Source: an uncultured Muribaculaceae bacterium
Lineage (GTDB): Bacteria > Bacteroidota > Bacteroidia > Bacteroidales > Muribaculaceae
Direction of reading: 5' to 3'
Assembly: GCA_910586455.1 (NCBI GenBank)
Contig: CAJUHX010000004.1
Location: forward strand, 1-64,000
DNA length: 64,000 nucleotides
Of the stretch, positions 51,113 through 60,452 are shown in pieces (the stretch's first letter is position 1; the number at the start of each line of letters is the position of its first letter). The position numbers and the translations under genes were made by a program. The notes under the pieces were generated by a model. That model saw only the letters and a program-made list of their open reading frames with translations. It ran no database searches and had not been told where the DNA came from.

Positions 51113-54100
51113 TTAAATTACCACCAGATGGCTGACAGCGGTTGTGCCGTCGACAAATACAATGCACAGCATGTAGCGGCCGGCCGGTACATTGAGGTCG
51201 AACTGCAGGCTGCGGAGTTCGCCGCCGTCGAATTCGGCAAGCAGGCGCCCGGCCATGTCGTAGGCCTGTACCTGACGGATTTCCTTAGGCGCGCTTACAT
51301 TTACCATGCCATAGGTAGGATTGGGCCATAAAACAGCTGTGACTGTAACATCGGATACACCGCTTTTGATGTTCTCGACTTCGAGCTCCATGGCGTCATT
51401 GCCGGGATTGGCGTCGTTCTCCAGCATTGTAGAGGCCTTTACAGTAGCCTTGCGGTATGATGTGAACTCATACGGTACCGGGAAAGTGAATTCCTTGCTT
51501 TCGCCCGGCTCGATGGTTTCGTTCATCACAGCCAGCTGCGGCATGGTTCCTATCTGATACTTCATGGGTATGGCGTCAACAGAGGCCTCGCCGTAGTTGG
51601 TTACCATTACAGTGACATCGCATACACCCAGCTCCTCGCCGGTTACAGGCGACAGAATGGCGCTCACGCCCACATCACGGGTCAGACAGCGTACGGTGGC
51701 GGTAAAGGAGTCGTTCGAGCTGTCGATATCGCCGTTGAGTGCTGTGGCCGCGGTGACGGTGTACACTCCGCAACGCTTCATGTCGACAGTGCCGGGGAAG
51801 GTAAATTCCACATTCCCGCCTACCGGAACCGAGGGCACAACGCCGGCAAGGGTCTGCGGGGTATCGCCGTCGGCAAAGCTCACTTCTGCTTTTACCGGTA
51901 TGTCGAACAGGTCGGCCTCGCCGTAGTTGGTCACTACTACGGTAACAGACTCGGTTGTGCCCAGTGCGGCATCGGCCGGACCTACAAGGGCCGACACACC
52001 GGCGTCGAAATCCTTATGAGTGCTGTTTATCTGCATCGTGAGGGTATTGTCGTTGGGATTCACATCGCCCTCTGCCTGTGCAGTAATCGTAAAGGTATAT
52101 ATGCCCTCGGCATCGAGGTCTGCTGCAGTCGGGAAGGTGTAGGCCAAAGTGGTGCCATCGGCTATGGGGCTTTCAGCAACGCCTTCGAGTATTGTGCTGC
52201 TGTTGTCGGGACCTGCTACCGTACATGTCAGTTTCACGCCCTGCAGAGCACCTTTGCCCTTGTTGGCCACGCTTACTGTCACAGACTCGGAATGGCCGAG
52301 TTTTCCGGAAACAGGCGAATCGAGGCTTACTACTGCCACATCCACTACCGGCAGGCTGGTTATTTCGAAGGTCAGTTCGTTGTCTTCCGGAGTCAAGTCA
52401 AGTGGTACAACTGCGCGGCATACTGCCTGATAGGAACCGGGGGCACTGAGGTCCACACCGTTGAAAGCCACACGGTAGGTTTCGCCGTCGCTACACTGGC
52501 TGGTATAGTTGATGTATTGGGTATGATAGGTGCGTCCGTTGACTTCCAGTTCAAACGGCACTCCTTCAACACCCTGCGACGAGTTACCTACGAATTCCAC
52601 TTCCACGCGTTCGCTGTCGCCCAGCACGGCGGCCCCGCTGTGGCTAAGCCGGCGTGTTACGGCAAGGTCAGGGAGCACGTCGGCTTCCGCCAATGTTACC
52701 GAAGCATTTATGAACAGCGAGCGGGTATTACCCCGGGGCTGCAGACAGATGCTGTACGAACCGTCGACCGGGACACTGAAGAATCCTATGTAGCGGCTCA
52801 TGTCATTCCGGGTCGACTGCGGCAGTTCTATCACAGGCACACGGGTGTCGGTGGCGGCATTGTAGGCGAACACGTCAATATCGGTGCTGTCACCCTCAAG
52901 CACATAGTAGCTGAACGACACACGCACAGGCTTGTCGGCAGTCAGGTTTATGGCCGGAGTAGCCACATAGTCGTTGGCCTCTGTGGAGCCATCCGAAAGG
53001 TAGATGTATCCTACTCCCATGCTGCGGTCGGGTGTGAAGGCGAAGATGTCGCGGTTGAGATTGAAGGCAGCCATGCGCTCCAGGGCCTCGGCGGGCAGCG
53101 GGCTGTAAGGCAGGCTGTACGGCTCGATGTAAGTAAGTAACTCGCTCACACTGTTGTTGGCGGCGTATTCATCGCCGTAAGTGCTTACGCTGACAGTGAG
53201 CTGTTCGTCGGTCGAACCGCTGAACACAAAGTCATCGTTGAAATATACCGTATATTCGGTATCGGGTTCCAGAGCCACGTTGTCGAACTGCAGCGTACGG
53301 GTACCGATGCTTTCCGATGCCGCCACCATAGTGAACGAATTCACCGCGGCGCTGCCGTTGTTACGGATTACAAGGCCAACCGGATAACTGCGGATGTCGG
53401 ACACGTATCGCGACGGCAACACAATCTTCTCGGCCGAAAGGTCGCAGGCAAGATGCTCGGTCAGACGGAAGCGGCCTATATAGATACGGTAGTCGATGGC
53501 TTTGTTGTCGCGTACATCGAATCGCAGCTGATAGATACCGTCCTGCTCAGGGGTAAATGTAACCACATTTTCCTGATAGACAGGGCTGGTAACGTTGGCC
53601 GATGCTATATCGTGCATGCTTCCGTCGGCTGTATTCACCAGCTTCACCTCAAGAGGAAGCGAGCCGCCGTCAAGGCCTATGCGACTGAGATACGACAGTT
53701 TGTATGTGGTACCGCCGTCGAGCTGTATATGGCGCGAGGTAAGCGATTCGTCGGACGATGGCAGTGTCACGGTTGTGAACCCATACATACCACCGCCGTA
53801 ACTGAACACATACGTATCGAGTTCGGAATCCGAACGGGCCATGAAGGTATAGCCGTCGCCGTTATTGTCGGAGTATGCCCAGCGGGCAACATCAGTACCC
53901 TTTGCTACGGATGTGCCCATATCGGGTATATAGGGCACGAGCGTAAGGTCGCTTTCCAGGCGGAACTCAACGGCATCGTTGGCAGGGTCCTCATCCTCCG
54001 GCAGCTCTACCCAAAGACGAATTATATGGGCTGTGCCCAAATCGCTCAAGTCCACGGTGCTGCTGAAGGTGAATTCGGCTGTGCTGTTCGGAGCCAGCGC

Positions 54101-55705
54101 ATCGGACATAGTTTCGGCAAGCACTTCCTTGCCGTCAATAGCCAGATGCACTCCGGCTGTACCTGCGGCTATTGTTTTCGAACCGTAATTGGCTATTGTG
54201 GCGCTGACTGTTTCCGCATCGCCATAGCGGTAAGACGCAGGAACGGGCGATTTCACAGCCACTACCGAGGCATCGTTGTCGACATTGCGGTAGAAGGCTA
54301 TATCCCTTAGATACATTACTCCGGCTCCGGCCTCGCTGAGCGAATGGAAGCCTACGTAATAAATACCCGACCGGGGAGCTGTAAACACCGCCGACTGGTT
54401 CAGGGCATTCTCATCGGTGATATTGTCGTTGCTCCATATTTCGTGCAGGTCGCTTTCCATGTCTGCATCGGTACTGACATAGACTTTCATTATATTGGCG
54501 CCGGAGCCTTCGTCCTCGGTTATGGCCGAGAACTCTATGCGGTACGCGTTTCCGCCCTGCATGACCACCGGACGCGATACCAGAAAGGCATCGTTGGGGT
54601 CGTCGTTCCACTCGGGTTCCACGTACCAAACGAAGTCGTTCCAGTCCATGTAATCCCAGCCGTATTCCGAATTGTTCTCAAAGGTCTTCCAGTTGTCGTC
54701 CGATGTGGAGGCCACTCCGTCTTCGTTGTGGTAGAACGGTATATAGGGTACCGACACCACCTGGTTTTCAACATAAGCGGTAATCTCGTTATTGGAATCG
54801 ATAAGGTCACCGTCGGCGCGTACTCCGGCCACGATTGTCTGTGGCCGCCCTGTGGCACTGAGGTCTACTCCGCCGGTAAAACTGAATGTATAGCCGGTTC
54901 CCGGGGCCACCGGCTCGGGGAAAGCAAACTGCTCGCTGTGTTCGGCCCCTCCTCCTATGCTGTAATAGAACTCGGCCTCGGCAAGTGCGCGTGTACCTGA
55001 GTTGCGCATGGTAATGCTGAGTGGTTCCGAGGCTGTGAATACGCCTTCGGTCGGCCGGCGGTCATCGGTCGAATAGTTAATGCCGACAATCTCCGGGTCG
55101 ACCTCGGGCAGAAGCGACAGAAACACTCCGTCGATATATCCGGCCAGGCCCTGGGGATTATAGGCGGGTGTGGCATCGATATAGAATTGCAGCAGTATCC
55201 GGTCGGCTCCGTTGAATTTGGCCGGCAGCTGATATTTGTAAAGATTCCAGTTTTGCACCGGTATGCTGGTGTACGATGACTCCTGTGTCGACGAAAACAG
55301 GTCCGTCCAGCTGGCGCCGCCGTCGTGGCTGGCCCGGAAACGGAAATCAATGCCGCCACGGAAAGCGTAGTTGAGTTCGTAGCCGTAGAATCCCACCTGA
55401 AGGCCGCTCTTGCCTGTCGCATCTATTTCGGGCGATGTGAGGGTTAGTCTGGTGTCGCTTCTGCTCACCATTATCTTGGCTGAATGTACATTCGATGACT
55501 CAATTGCCGAGAACCGGGGCCGGTCGTAATCGCCGAGTGTCCACTCTATGGTATTGCCTTCGACCTCATTGACCTGTGTCCATGAGGCGGGAAATGTTTC
55601 GCCGTCGAAACCTTCCACAAACAGGGTGCTGCCGTAATATTGTGCCGTGGCCGTAGCTGCGCCGCAAAGCATCAGCAAGCCCGCCAGCATCTGACGTGTT
55701 TTCAT
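51113..55705 (-). CDS. Giant secreted CARDB-repeat protein with T9SS-type sorting domain
   Basis: A 1530-residue exported protein. It has a signal peptide (MKTRQMLAGLLMLCGAATATA), then a choice-of-anchor-J/MAM-like lectin-fold domain (~25-200, FVEGFDGETFPASWTQVN) and at least seven CARDB-type Ig-like repeats. These start at segments such as DPEIVGINYS, DNDASVVAVKSP, ACDLSAEKIVLP, LPDLAVTRRLSH, VVDVAVVSLDSP, DAGVSALVGPAD and RDVGVSAILSP. The C-terminal ~75 residues (VTAVLWPNPTYGMVNVS ... GRYMLCIVFVDG) form a type A Por-secretion sorting domain. It should be a long adhesin or structural surface protein. Coupled by ATGA to the upstream gene. No enzymatic site seen. Confidence 0.85.
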   Translation of the reverse strand: MKTRQMLAGLLMLCGAATATAQYYGSTLFVEGFDGETFPASWTQVNEVEGNTIEWTLGDYDRPRFSAIESSNVHSAKIMVSRSDTRLTLTSPEIDATGKSGLQVGFYGYELNYAFRGGIDFRFRASHDGGASWTDLFSSTQESSYTSIPVQNWNLYKYQLPAKFNGADRILLQFYIDATPAYNPQGLAGYIDGVFLSLLPEVDPEIVGINYSTDDRRPTEGVFTASEPLSITMRNSGTRALAEAEFYYSIGGGAEHSEQFAFPEPVAPGTGYTFSFTGGVDLSATGRPQTIVAGVRADGDLIDSNNEITAYVENQVVSVPYIPFYHNEDGVASTSDDNWKTFENNSEYGWDYMDWNDFVWYVEPEWNDDPNDAFLVSRPVVMQGGNAYRIEFSAITEDEGSGANIMKVYVSTDADMESDLHEIWSNDNITDENALNQSAVFTAPRSGIYYVGFHSLSEAGAGVMYLRDIAFYRNVDNDASVVAVKSPVPASYRYGDAETVSATIANYGSKTIAAGTAGVHLAIDGKEVLAETMSDALAPNSTAEFTFSSTVDLSDLGTAHIIRLWVELPEDEDPANDAVEFRLESDLTLVPYIPDMGTSVAKGTDVARWAYSDNNGDGYTFMARSDSELDTYVFSYGGGMYGFTTVTLPSSDESLTSRHIQLDGGTTYKLSYLSRIGLDGGSLPLEVKLVNTADGSMHDIASANVTSPVYQENVVTFTPEQDGIYQLRFDVRDNKAIDYRIYIGRFRLTEHLACDLSAEKIVLPSRYVSDIRSYPVGLVIRNNGSAAVNSFTMVAASESIGTRTLQFDNVALEPDTEYTVYFNDDFVFSGSTDEQLTVSVSTYGDEYAANNSVSELLTYIEPYSLPYSPLPAEALERMAAFNLNRDIFAFTPDRSMGVGYIYLSDGSTEANDYVATPAINLTADKPVRVSFSYYVLEGDSTDIDVFAYNAATDTRVPVIELPQSTRNDMSRYIGFFSVPVDGSYSICLQPRGNTRSLFINASVTLAEADVLPDLAVTRRLSHSGAAVLGDSERVEVEFVGNSSQGVEGVPFELEVNGRTYHTQYINYTSQCSDGETYRVAFNGVDLSAPGSYQAVCRAVVPLDLTPEDNELTFEITSLPVVDVAVVSLDSPVSGKLGHSESVTVSVANKGKGALQGVKLTCTVAGPDNSSTILEGVAESPIADGTTLAYTFPTAADLDAEGIYTFTITAQAEGDVNPNDNTLTMQINSTHKDFDAGVSALVGPADAALGTTESVTVVVTNYGEADLFDIPVKAEVSFADGDTPQTLAGVVPSVPVGGNVEFTFPGTVDMKRCGVYTVTAATALNGDIDSSNDSFTATVRCLTRDVGVSAILSPVTGEELGVCDVTVMVTNYGEASVDAIPMKYQIGTMPQLAVMNETIEPGESKEFTFPVPYEFTSYRKATVKASTMLENDANPGNDAMELEVENIKSGVSDVTVTAVLWPNPTYGMVNVSAPKEIRQVQAYDMAGRLLAEFDGGELRSLQFDLNVPAGRYMLCIVFVDGTTAVSHLVVI

Positions 55706-57258
55706 AATACTGTAAATTTAGCTGATTGTCCGTCGATATTTATTACATACACACCGGCAGCAAGACCCGGAAGACTGATTGTGCCGTCCGTAACAATGCC
55801 ACAGTACAGCAAGCGCCCGTTGCAATCCAGCACGGCGGCGTTGCCTCTGCGATTCACCATAAGCTCTCCGCCGGAATAAAGCGCCTGCAGAGATTCGCTG
55901 CCGGCTACTGCCGTTGTGAGCGACGCAGGCTCCGGAAGTACTATATTCTGGGCATACACGCTGCCTTTGCCATTGGACATACCGTTGTCACCCCAGGTCA
56001 GCACCATCTGGCGGCCTCCGGCATAAGTCAATGCCCCGCGGCCCTTGTCGCCTTGCATTGTACTCACCGGCACTTGTGTATCCAATACTTCGCCATTGGA
56101 GTCGAGATGACTGTATTCTATTGTCGCCCGGTTGAAATCCGATGCGTTACGGTATACCACAGCCAGCTCGCTGCCATCGGCGACGACCTGTACTCCGTAT
56201 ATACTTACCTGATACGAACTGCCATCGAGCAGCAGCGGACTATCCCACGCATATTCACCGTCGGAATTGTATCTGCTCACCGACATATTCGTGCCATAAG
56301 CATCGGTAAAACTGTATGCCACATATATATTGCCGTCAGGTGATATTGCCGCCACATGCGGCGCCGAATAAAACTGTGGTTCTGACCATAAAAGATTGCC
56401 CTCGCGGCTGACCGCCTGAACCGCTCCCACTACCTTGGTAATGTTTTCGGCATGGCGCCAGCACAATACCACTCCGCCATCGGCGTACGGCACTGCCTCG
56501 GGTTCGGAACTTACAACCGCCCGGCCTTGATCGACTATAGCGGGTGCATCCCATGCAGCCTCGCCGTTGGCTGTATAACGCATCACTGCCATATTGCCCG
56601 CATCGGCCTGTACATATGCCACATAAAATGAATCGTCGCCGGCCTCGGCCAGTGTATAGAGGCCATTGGTGCCGGGCAGTTCTATCACTCCGCCCCACGC
56701 TTTGGCGCCGTCGCCGGTCAGTTTTGTGATTTTGATTGTATTGCGCAAACCCACCAGTGACTGATATGCCACTATTATATTGCCGGCATCGGTGTGGAGT
56801 AATTTCGGATTCAGACATGACTCGGCAGAAAGCTCGGCTACAGGCACTCCTTCGCCCCATTTTTTCTCACCGTCAGGCCCCATTTTGTACACATAGGCTT
56901 GCCATACACCGTTGCGCTTGTCTGAATATACTATATAGGCGTTGCCTTCGGCATCGGAGTCTATGTCATAGCCGCTCGACCAGGTGGGAGTGGGATACTG
57001 CGACACATATATGCCATTCTCTCCCAGCTGAGGCTCACCATCCTTGTCGACCAACTGCATCTTCAGGGCGGCACTTTCATCCTCCCACGACAGCCACGCA
57101 ACAAACGTAGATTCGTCCGGACCCGGTGCTGCCATTGGCAAGTCCTGACCACTGCTTTCTCCTGACAGCAGGAGGTTTTTCTGAGGTGACGTGTTCCACG
57201 CCTGAATAATGCCTGCCGAGGCAAGTATTACCGGGACAATAAGTAATTTTTTCATCAT
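55702..57258 (-). CDS. Secreted beta-propeller-like protein with C-terminal sorting tail
   Basis: A 518-residue protein with a signal peptide (MMKKLLIVPVILASAGIIQA). The body is built of repeated ~40-50-residue blade-like units containing W-SGYDIDSDAEGNAYIVYSD, GDDSFYVAYVQADAGNMAV and SPDGNIYVAYSFTD, with Asp/Gly turns. The last ~75 residues (LQALYSGGELMV ... GVYVINIDGQSAKFTVL) resemble a sorting domain. The next gene starts in its stop codon (ATGA), so the two secreted proteins are made together. Either of the two initial ATGs (57258 or 57255) may be used. No function is recognised. Confidence 0.75.
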   Translation of the reverse strand: MMKKLLIVPVILASAGIIQAWNTSPQKNLLLSGESSGQDLPMAAPGPDESTFVAWLSWEDESAALKMQLVDKDGEPQLGENGIYVSQYPTPTWSSGYDIDSDAEGNAYIVYSDKRNGVWQAYVYKMGPDGEKKWGEGVPVAELSAESCLNPKLLHTDAGNIIVAYQSLVGLRNTIKITKLTGDGAKAWGGVIELPGTNGLYTLAEAGDDSFYVAYVQADAGNMAVMRYTANGEAAWDAPAIVDQGRAVVSSEPEAVPYADGGVVLCWRHAENITKVVGAVQAVSREGNLLWSEPQFYSAPHVAAISPDGNIYVAYSFTDAYGTNMSVSRYNSDGEYAWDSPLLLDGSSYQVSIYGVQVVADGSELAVVYRNASDFNRATIEYSHLDSNGEVLDTQVPVSTMQGDKGRGALTYAGGRQMVLTWGDNGMSNGKGSVYAQNIVLPEPASLTTAVAGSESLQALYSGGELMVNRRGNAAVLDCNGRLLYCGIVTDGTISLPGLAAGVYVINIDGQSAKFTVL

Positions 57259-57322
57259 GGCAAAAGTGCTTTAAGATGTTAAACAAGCTGATTAGCCAAC
57301 CAAAAAGAATGGGATTGACGCA

Positions 57323-57353
57323 CAAAGATAGCTAAATATTATTGCAAAACAAT
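57323..57353 (-). promoter_or_regulatory. Promoter for the two secreted-protein genes
   Basis: The -7 box TATCTTTG (57330-57323, minus strand) matches TAnnTTTG, with ATTG at 57353-57350 as a weak -33 (19 bp spacing). The start codon is ~65 bp downstream. Confidence 0.6.
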
Positions 57354-57473
57354 AACAGCTTGCAAAAAAAACTTTTCCACAATAGTGTTTTTCCTGTATT
57401 TGGATAATAAATAGCCTCCATCCAACAGCATAATTATTGAATGGAGGCCATGCCCGATTTTCTCAGAACCTGA

Positions 57474-59189
57474 TTAGACCGGCTTCTCGAATTTTCCAAG
57501 GGTGCGGACAGCCTCGGCAAAGTCTTTTTTATCGATTATGGCTTTGTTTCGTACCTTGAACCTGTTGTTGTAAACGGTCTGAGCCGAACAGTGCAGGAAG
57601 TCGGCTATCTTTACGCTGTCGCTGATGCCAAGGCGCACAAGGGCGTAGATGCGCAGCTCGGTATTGAGCAATTCACCCTCCTTGGGCACTATGCGCTTGT
57701 CGTCCTGCAGCAGTGAGTTGAAGTCGTTTACAAAGTCGGGATAGATGTGCAGGAATACGGTGTCGAACGAACGGTAAAACTCGCGCAGTTCGTCCTTCAT
57801 ATTGTCGCCGCCCGCTGTTTCGGCCTCGATTTCGCGGTACTGGCGTGTCATGGCCTTTACGTGTATGCTCTTGCGGAATTCCTCGAGTTTGCGTATATAG
57901 TTGGAGCAGATTGTGAATATATAGCCTATGTACTCCTCTTTTACATAGTTTGCCTCGGTCAGCTCGTCGTTCTTGCGCGTAATGTCGGCGTTGAGTTCCT
58001 TGAGTTTGGTATTGGCCTCTGCCAGCTGAGCCTGAGCGTCGGAAAGTTCGCGCAGGTTGCGGTTCAGCTGCTTGTTGGCGCTGTCGAGATTGCGTCCCTG
58101 ACGTATCAGGCGGCGGTTCTGCTTTATGATTATGGCTATGGTCATGGCAAGCACAGCACTGAGCAGACACACCAGTGTCAGAAACAGATTGGTGCGCCGC
58201 TGCTGGCGGTGGTTACGCTCCTGATAGGCCTTACTTACAGCATCGAGAGTCTTCATTATGTCGAAAGCCCGCCCGCGGTTGGGGTAGCTTATGGCCTTGT
58301 CGAGGTTGAAGTTGATATATCGGTAGGCGCGGTCAATATCGCCCTCTCCGTTGGCGAACATTATCTTGGCCAGGTCGTCGAACGACGCTATTTCGGCGTT
58401 GGCGATTCTGACATCGATCATAGCCGACAGCACCATGTATTTCCGGGAATTTTCTTCGTCGCCGGCCTGCTGGTACAGACGCGCGAGCACATAGGCATTC
58501 ATGGCGTCGCGCCGTGTGTCTTTTGCCGAATATTCAATGCGGCGGCGCAGAGCCTCGTTCAGTTCCGGGTCGTTATGATCGGTGCCTATCACATCCCAGC
58601 CTCGGTACCACAGATATTCGGGATGGTCGGGAGTTATCACGGTCATTATCGAATCCTTGTAGCTGCGTTCCATAGCGTAGTACTCGTTGGTTTCGCCTCC
58701 GGTGTAGTTGCCCATGTGGCTGTACAGGTATATTTTCTGGCCGAAATATGGCACAAGTTGCTTGTCGGTCAGTTTGGCGCGGTCTACCGTGGCCAGCAGA
58801 CTTTCGGCCTCGCGCAGCAGACCTATCGCGGCCAACAGATACGATTTCTGAATCAGACTGCCGTTCAGGCGTGCAGTATCGCCATTGCGGCGCGCCATGG
58901 CTATGTTGGCGTCGACATACTTCATAGCCGAGTCGGAATTATAGGTCAGATATTCTTCATAAAGCTGCGAATTGAGCGAAAAGCGTTCGTCGGTTTCCGT
59001 GGCCCCGGCCTGCCGGCTACGTAACTCTCCCAAACGCATAAGCTTGATGCGGTCGAATTCGTCACGCCTGTCGATAAGTGAATCCAGCGTTGTGATTTCG
59101 GGCGGCACGTCAGCCGACTTACGGCTACAGGCTGTTGAAATACACGTGCATAGTGTGATGAATAAAATCAGATATAGCGGTTTTTTCAT
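57474..59189 (-). CDS. DUF6377 membrane-bound HTH regulator
   Basis: A 571-residue protein. It has a signal or lipoprotein-like N-terminus (MKKPLYLILFITLCTCISTAC), a periplasmic helical TPR-like region (~30-325), a transmembrane segment (~333-355, LFLTLVCLLSAVLAMTIAIII), a coiled coil rich in Gln, Asn and Leu (~360-425), and a cytoplasmic part. Near residues 515-550 it has a LuxR-like helix-turn-helix (SVKIADFLHCSAQTVYNNRFKVR). This matches the DUF6377 family. It probably senses an envelope signal and acts directly on DNA without a kinase. The start is ATG 59189; the short upstream extension runs into the -7 box. It lies beside the two secreted-protein genes, which are possible targets. Confidence 0.82.
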   Translation of the reverse strand: MKKPLYLILFITLCTCISTACSRKSADVPPEITTLDSLIDRRDEFDRIKLMRLGELRSRQAGATETDERFSLNSQLYEEYLTYNSDSAMKYVDANIAMARRNGDTARLNGSLIQKSYLLAAIGLLREAESLLATVDRAKLTDKQLVPYFGQKIYLYSHMGNYTGGETNEYYAMERSYKDSIMTVITPDHPEYLWYRGWDVIGTDHNDPELNEALRRRIEYSAKDTRRDAMNAYVLARLYQQAGDEENSRKYMVLSAMIDVRIANAEIASFDDLAKIMFANGEGDIDRAYRYINFNLDKAISYPNRGRAFDIMKTLDAVSKAYQERNHRQQRRTNLFLTLVCLLSAVLAMTIAIIIKQNRRLIRQGRNLDSANKQLNRNLRELSDAQAQLAEANTKLKELNADITRKNDELTEANYVKEEYIGYIFTICSNYIRKLEEFRKSIHVKAMTRQYREIEAETAGGDNMKDELREFYRSFDTVFLHIYPDFVNDFNSLLQDDKRIVPKEGELLNTELRIYALVRLGISDSVKIADFLHCSAQTVYNNRFKVRNKAIIDKKDFAEAVRTLGKFEKPV

Positions 59190-59213
59190 GTCTTTCGATT
59201 TGGAAGGGCGCAA

Positions 59214-59221
59214 CAAAATTA
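59214..59221 (-). promoter_or_regulatory. -7 box upstream of the DUF6377 gene
   Basis: TAATTTTG on the minus strand, 24 bp before the ATG at 59189. No clear -33 TTTG is seen. The 130 bp beyond it contain short palindromes only. Confidence 0.5.
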
Positions 59222-59353
59222 ATAAATAATTTTGAATCCTCCGCTATATCTTTCTGATTTTTATGACTGCATGCGACGTAACTGCTTCCGGACAGGATCC
59301 TGCTTATGCTTGCACTGTTAAGGCAGGGATGCCTCCGCTCCGGAGCTAATTTG

Positions 59354-59388
59354 CAAAAGAGCCGCTTCCCTCACGGGATGCGGCTCTT
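59354..59388 (-). terminator. Intrinsic terminator of the rplM-tsf operon
   Basis: A 9-bp stem AAGAGCCGC/GCGGCTCTT (59357-59365, 59380-59388), extended inside by CCC/GGG, ends on the minus strand in TTTT. It begins 33 bp after tsf. Confidence 0.82.
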
Positions 59389-59421
59389 GAAATATTAAAA
59401 TGAATCAACTTAACGTTTGAT

Positions 59422-60414
59422 TTAGTCCTGATTGAGGTTTACGCGCTTGAAAGCTACAACCGCCAGACCACTCTGAGCTTTTTCGAGGTACTTGCCGATG
59501 GTGAGCTCACCGTCTTTGATGAACTCCTGTTCCATCAGGCAGGATTCCTTGTAGAATTTCTGCAGACGGCCCTTGGTTATGTTTTCAATCATCTGCTCGG
59601 GCAGGTTGGCAGCCTTGGCTTCTGCGGTTTCTTTGATGATTACGCGAGCCTTGTCGGCGTCCTCGGCGGTGAGCCAGCCCTTGGCGATGTTCGATTCGAT
59701 GTGGTCTTCGCTGTCAACGAGGTTGGGGTTGATACCAGCCTTCTTGAGAGCGTTCTCTACGGCCTTCTGAACCTGCTCCTGCTTGGTTTTTTCGATGGCA
59801 ACGGCCTTTTCGCTTTCAACCACTTCGGCGGGAACGCTTGCCTGGTCTACGGCTACGGGGTTCATCGATGCAACCTGCATTGCCACGTCGCGGCCTACCT
59901 GGTAGTCAACGCCTTCGAGGTTGAAAGCTACAATGGTGCTGAGCTTGTTGCCAAGGTGGTTGTACGAGGTGGTACTGGGTGCTTCGAGCCATTCGTATGC
60001 GCTGATTTCGGTCTTTTCGCCGGTCTTGCCGCTTTCTTCTGTTACGAGGTCGGCTATGGTAAGACCATTGAGCTGCAGAGCCTTGAGTTCGTCGATTGAC
60101 TTAACACGGTTAGCAACTGCGGCGTCGAGAATCTTCTGGGTGAGTTCAACGAAGCCTGCGTTTTTGGCTACGAAGTCGGTTTCGCAGTTCAGGGCCACGA
60201 TAGCGGCGAAGTTGCCTTCGTTCTTGGCCAGCACGCAGCCTTCGGCTGCCTGACGGTCTTCGCGCTTGGCGGCAACTGCCTGACCTTTCTTGCGGAGAAT
60301 CTCAACGGCCTTTTCGATGTCGCCGTCGGTTTCGGCAAGAGCTTTTTTGCAGTCCATCAAGCCGGCACTTGTGAGGTGACGCAGCTTGGTGATTTCTGCC
60401 ATTGTTACTGCCAT
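59422..60414 (-). CDS. tsf: Elongation factor Ts
   Basis: A 330-residue nucleotide exchange factor for EF-Tu. The N-terminal UBA-like domain has ITKLRHLTSAGLMDCKKAL, and NCETDFVAKN (~75-84) is the signature contacting EF-Tu; two dimerisation subdomains and a C-terminal module follow. The length is usual for Bacteroidetes, which carry a longer form. Start at ATG 60414; ATG 60402 (MAEITKL) is also possible. It follows rpsB by 38 bp in the ribosomal operon. Confidence 0.97.
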   Translation of the reverse strand: MAVTMAEITKLRHLTSAGLMDCKKALAETDGDIEKAVEILRKKGQAVAAKREDRQAAEGCVLAKNEGNFAAIVALNCETDFVAKNAGFVELTQKILDAAVANRVKSIDELKALQLNGLTIADLVTEESGKTGEKTEISAYEWLEAPSTTSYNHLGNKLSTIVAFNLEGVDYQVGRDVAMQVASMNPVAVDQASVPAEVVESEKAVAIEKTKQEQVQKAVENALKKAGINPNLVDSEDHIESNIAKGWLTAEDADKARVIIKETAEAKAANLPEQMIENITKGRLQKFYKESCLMEQEFIKDGELTIGKYLEKAQSGLAVVAFKRVNLNQD

Positions 60415-60452
60415 AGTATCTGGAGTTTTTGGAGGTTTGTGATTGAGTTTAA

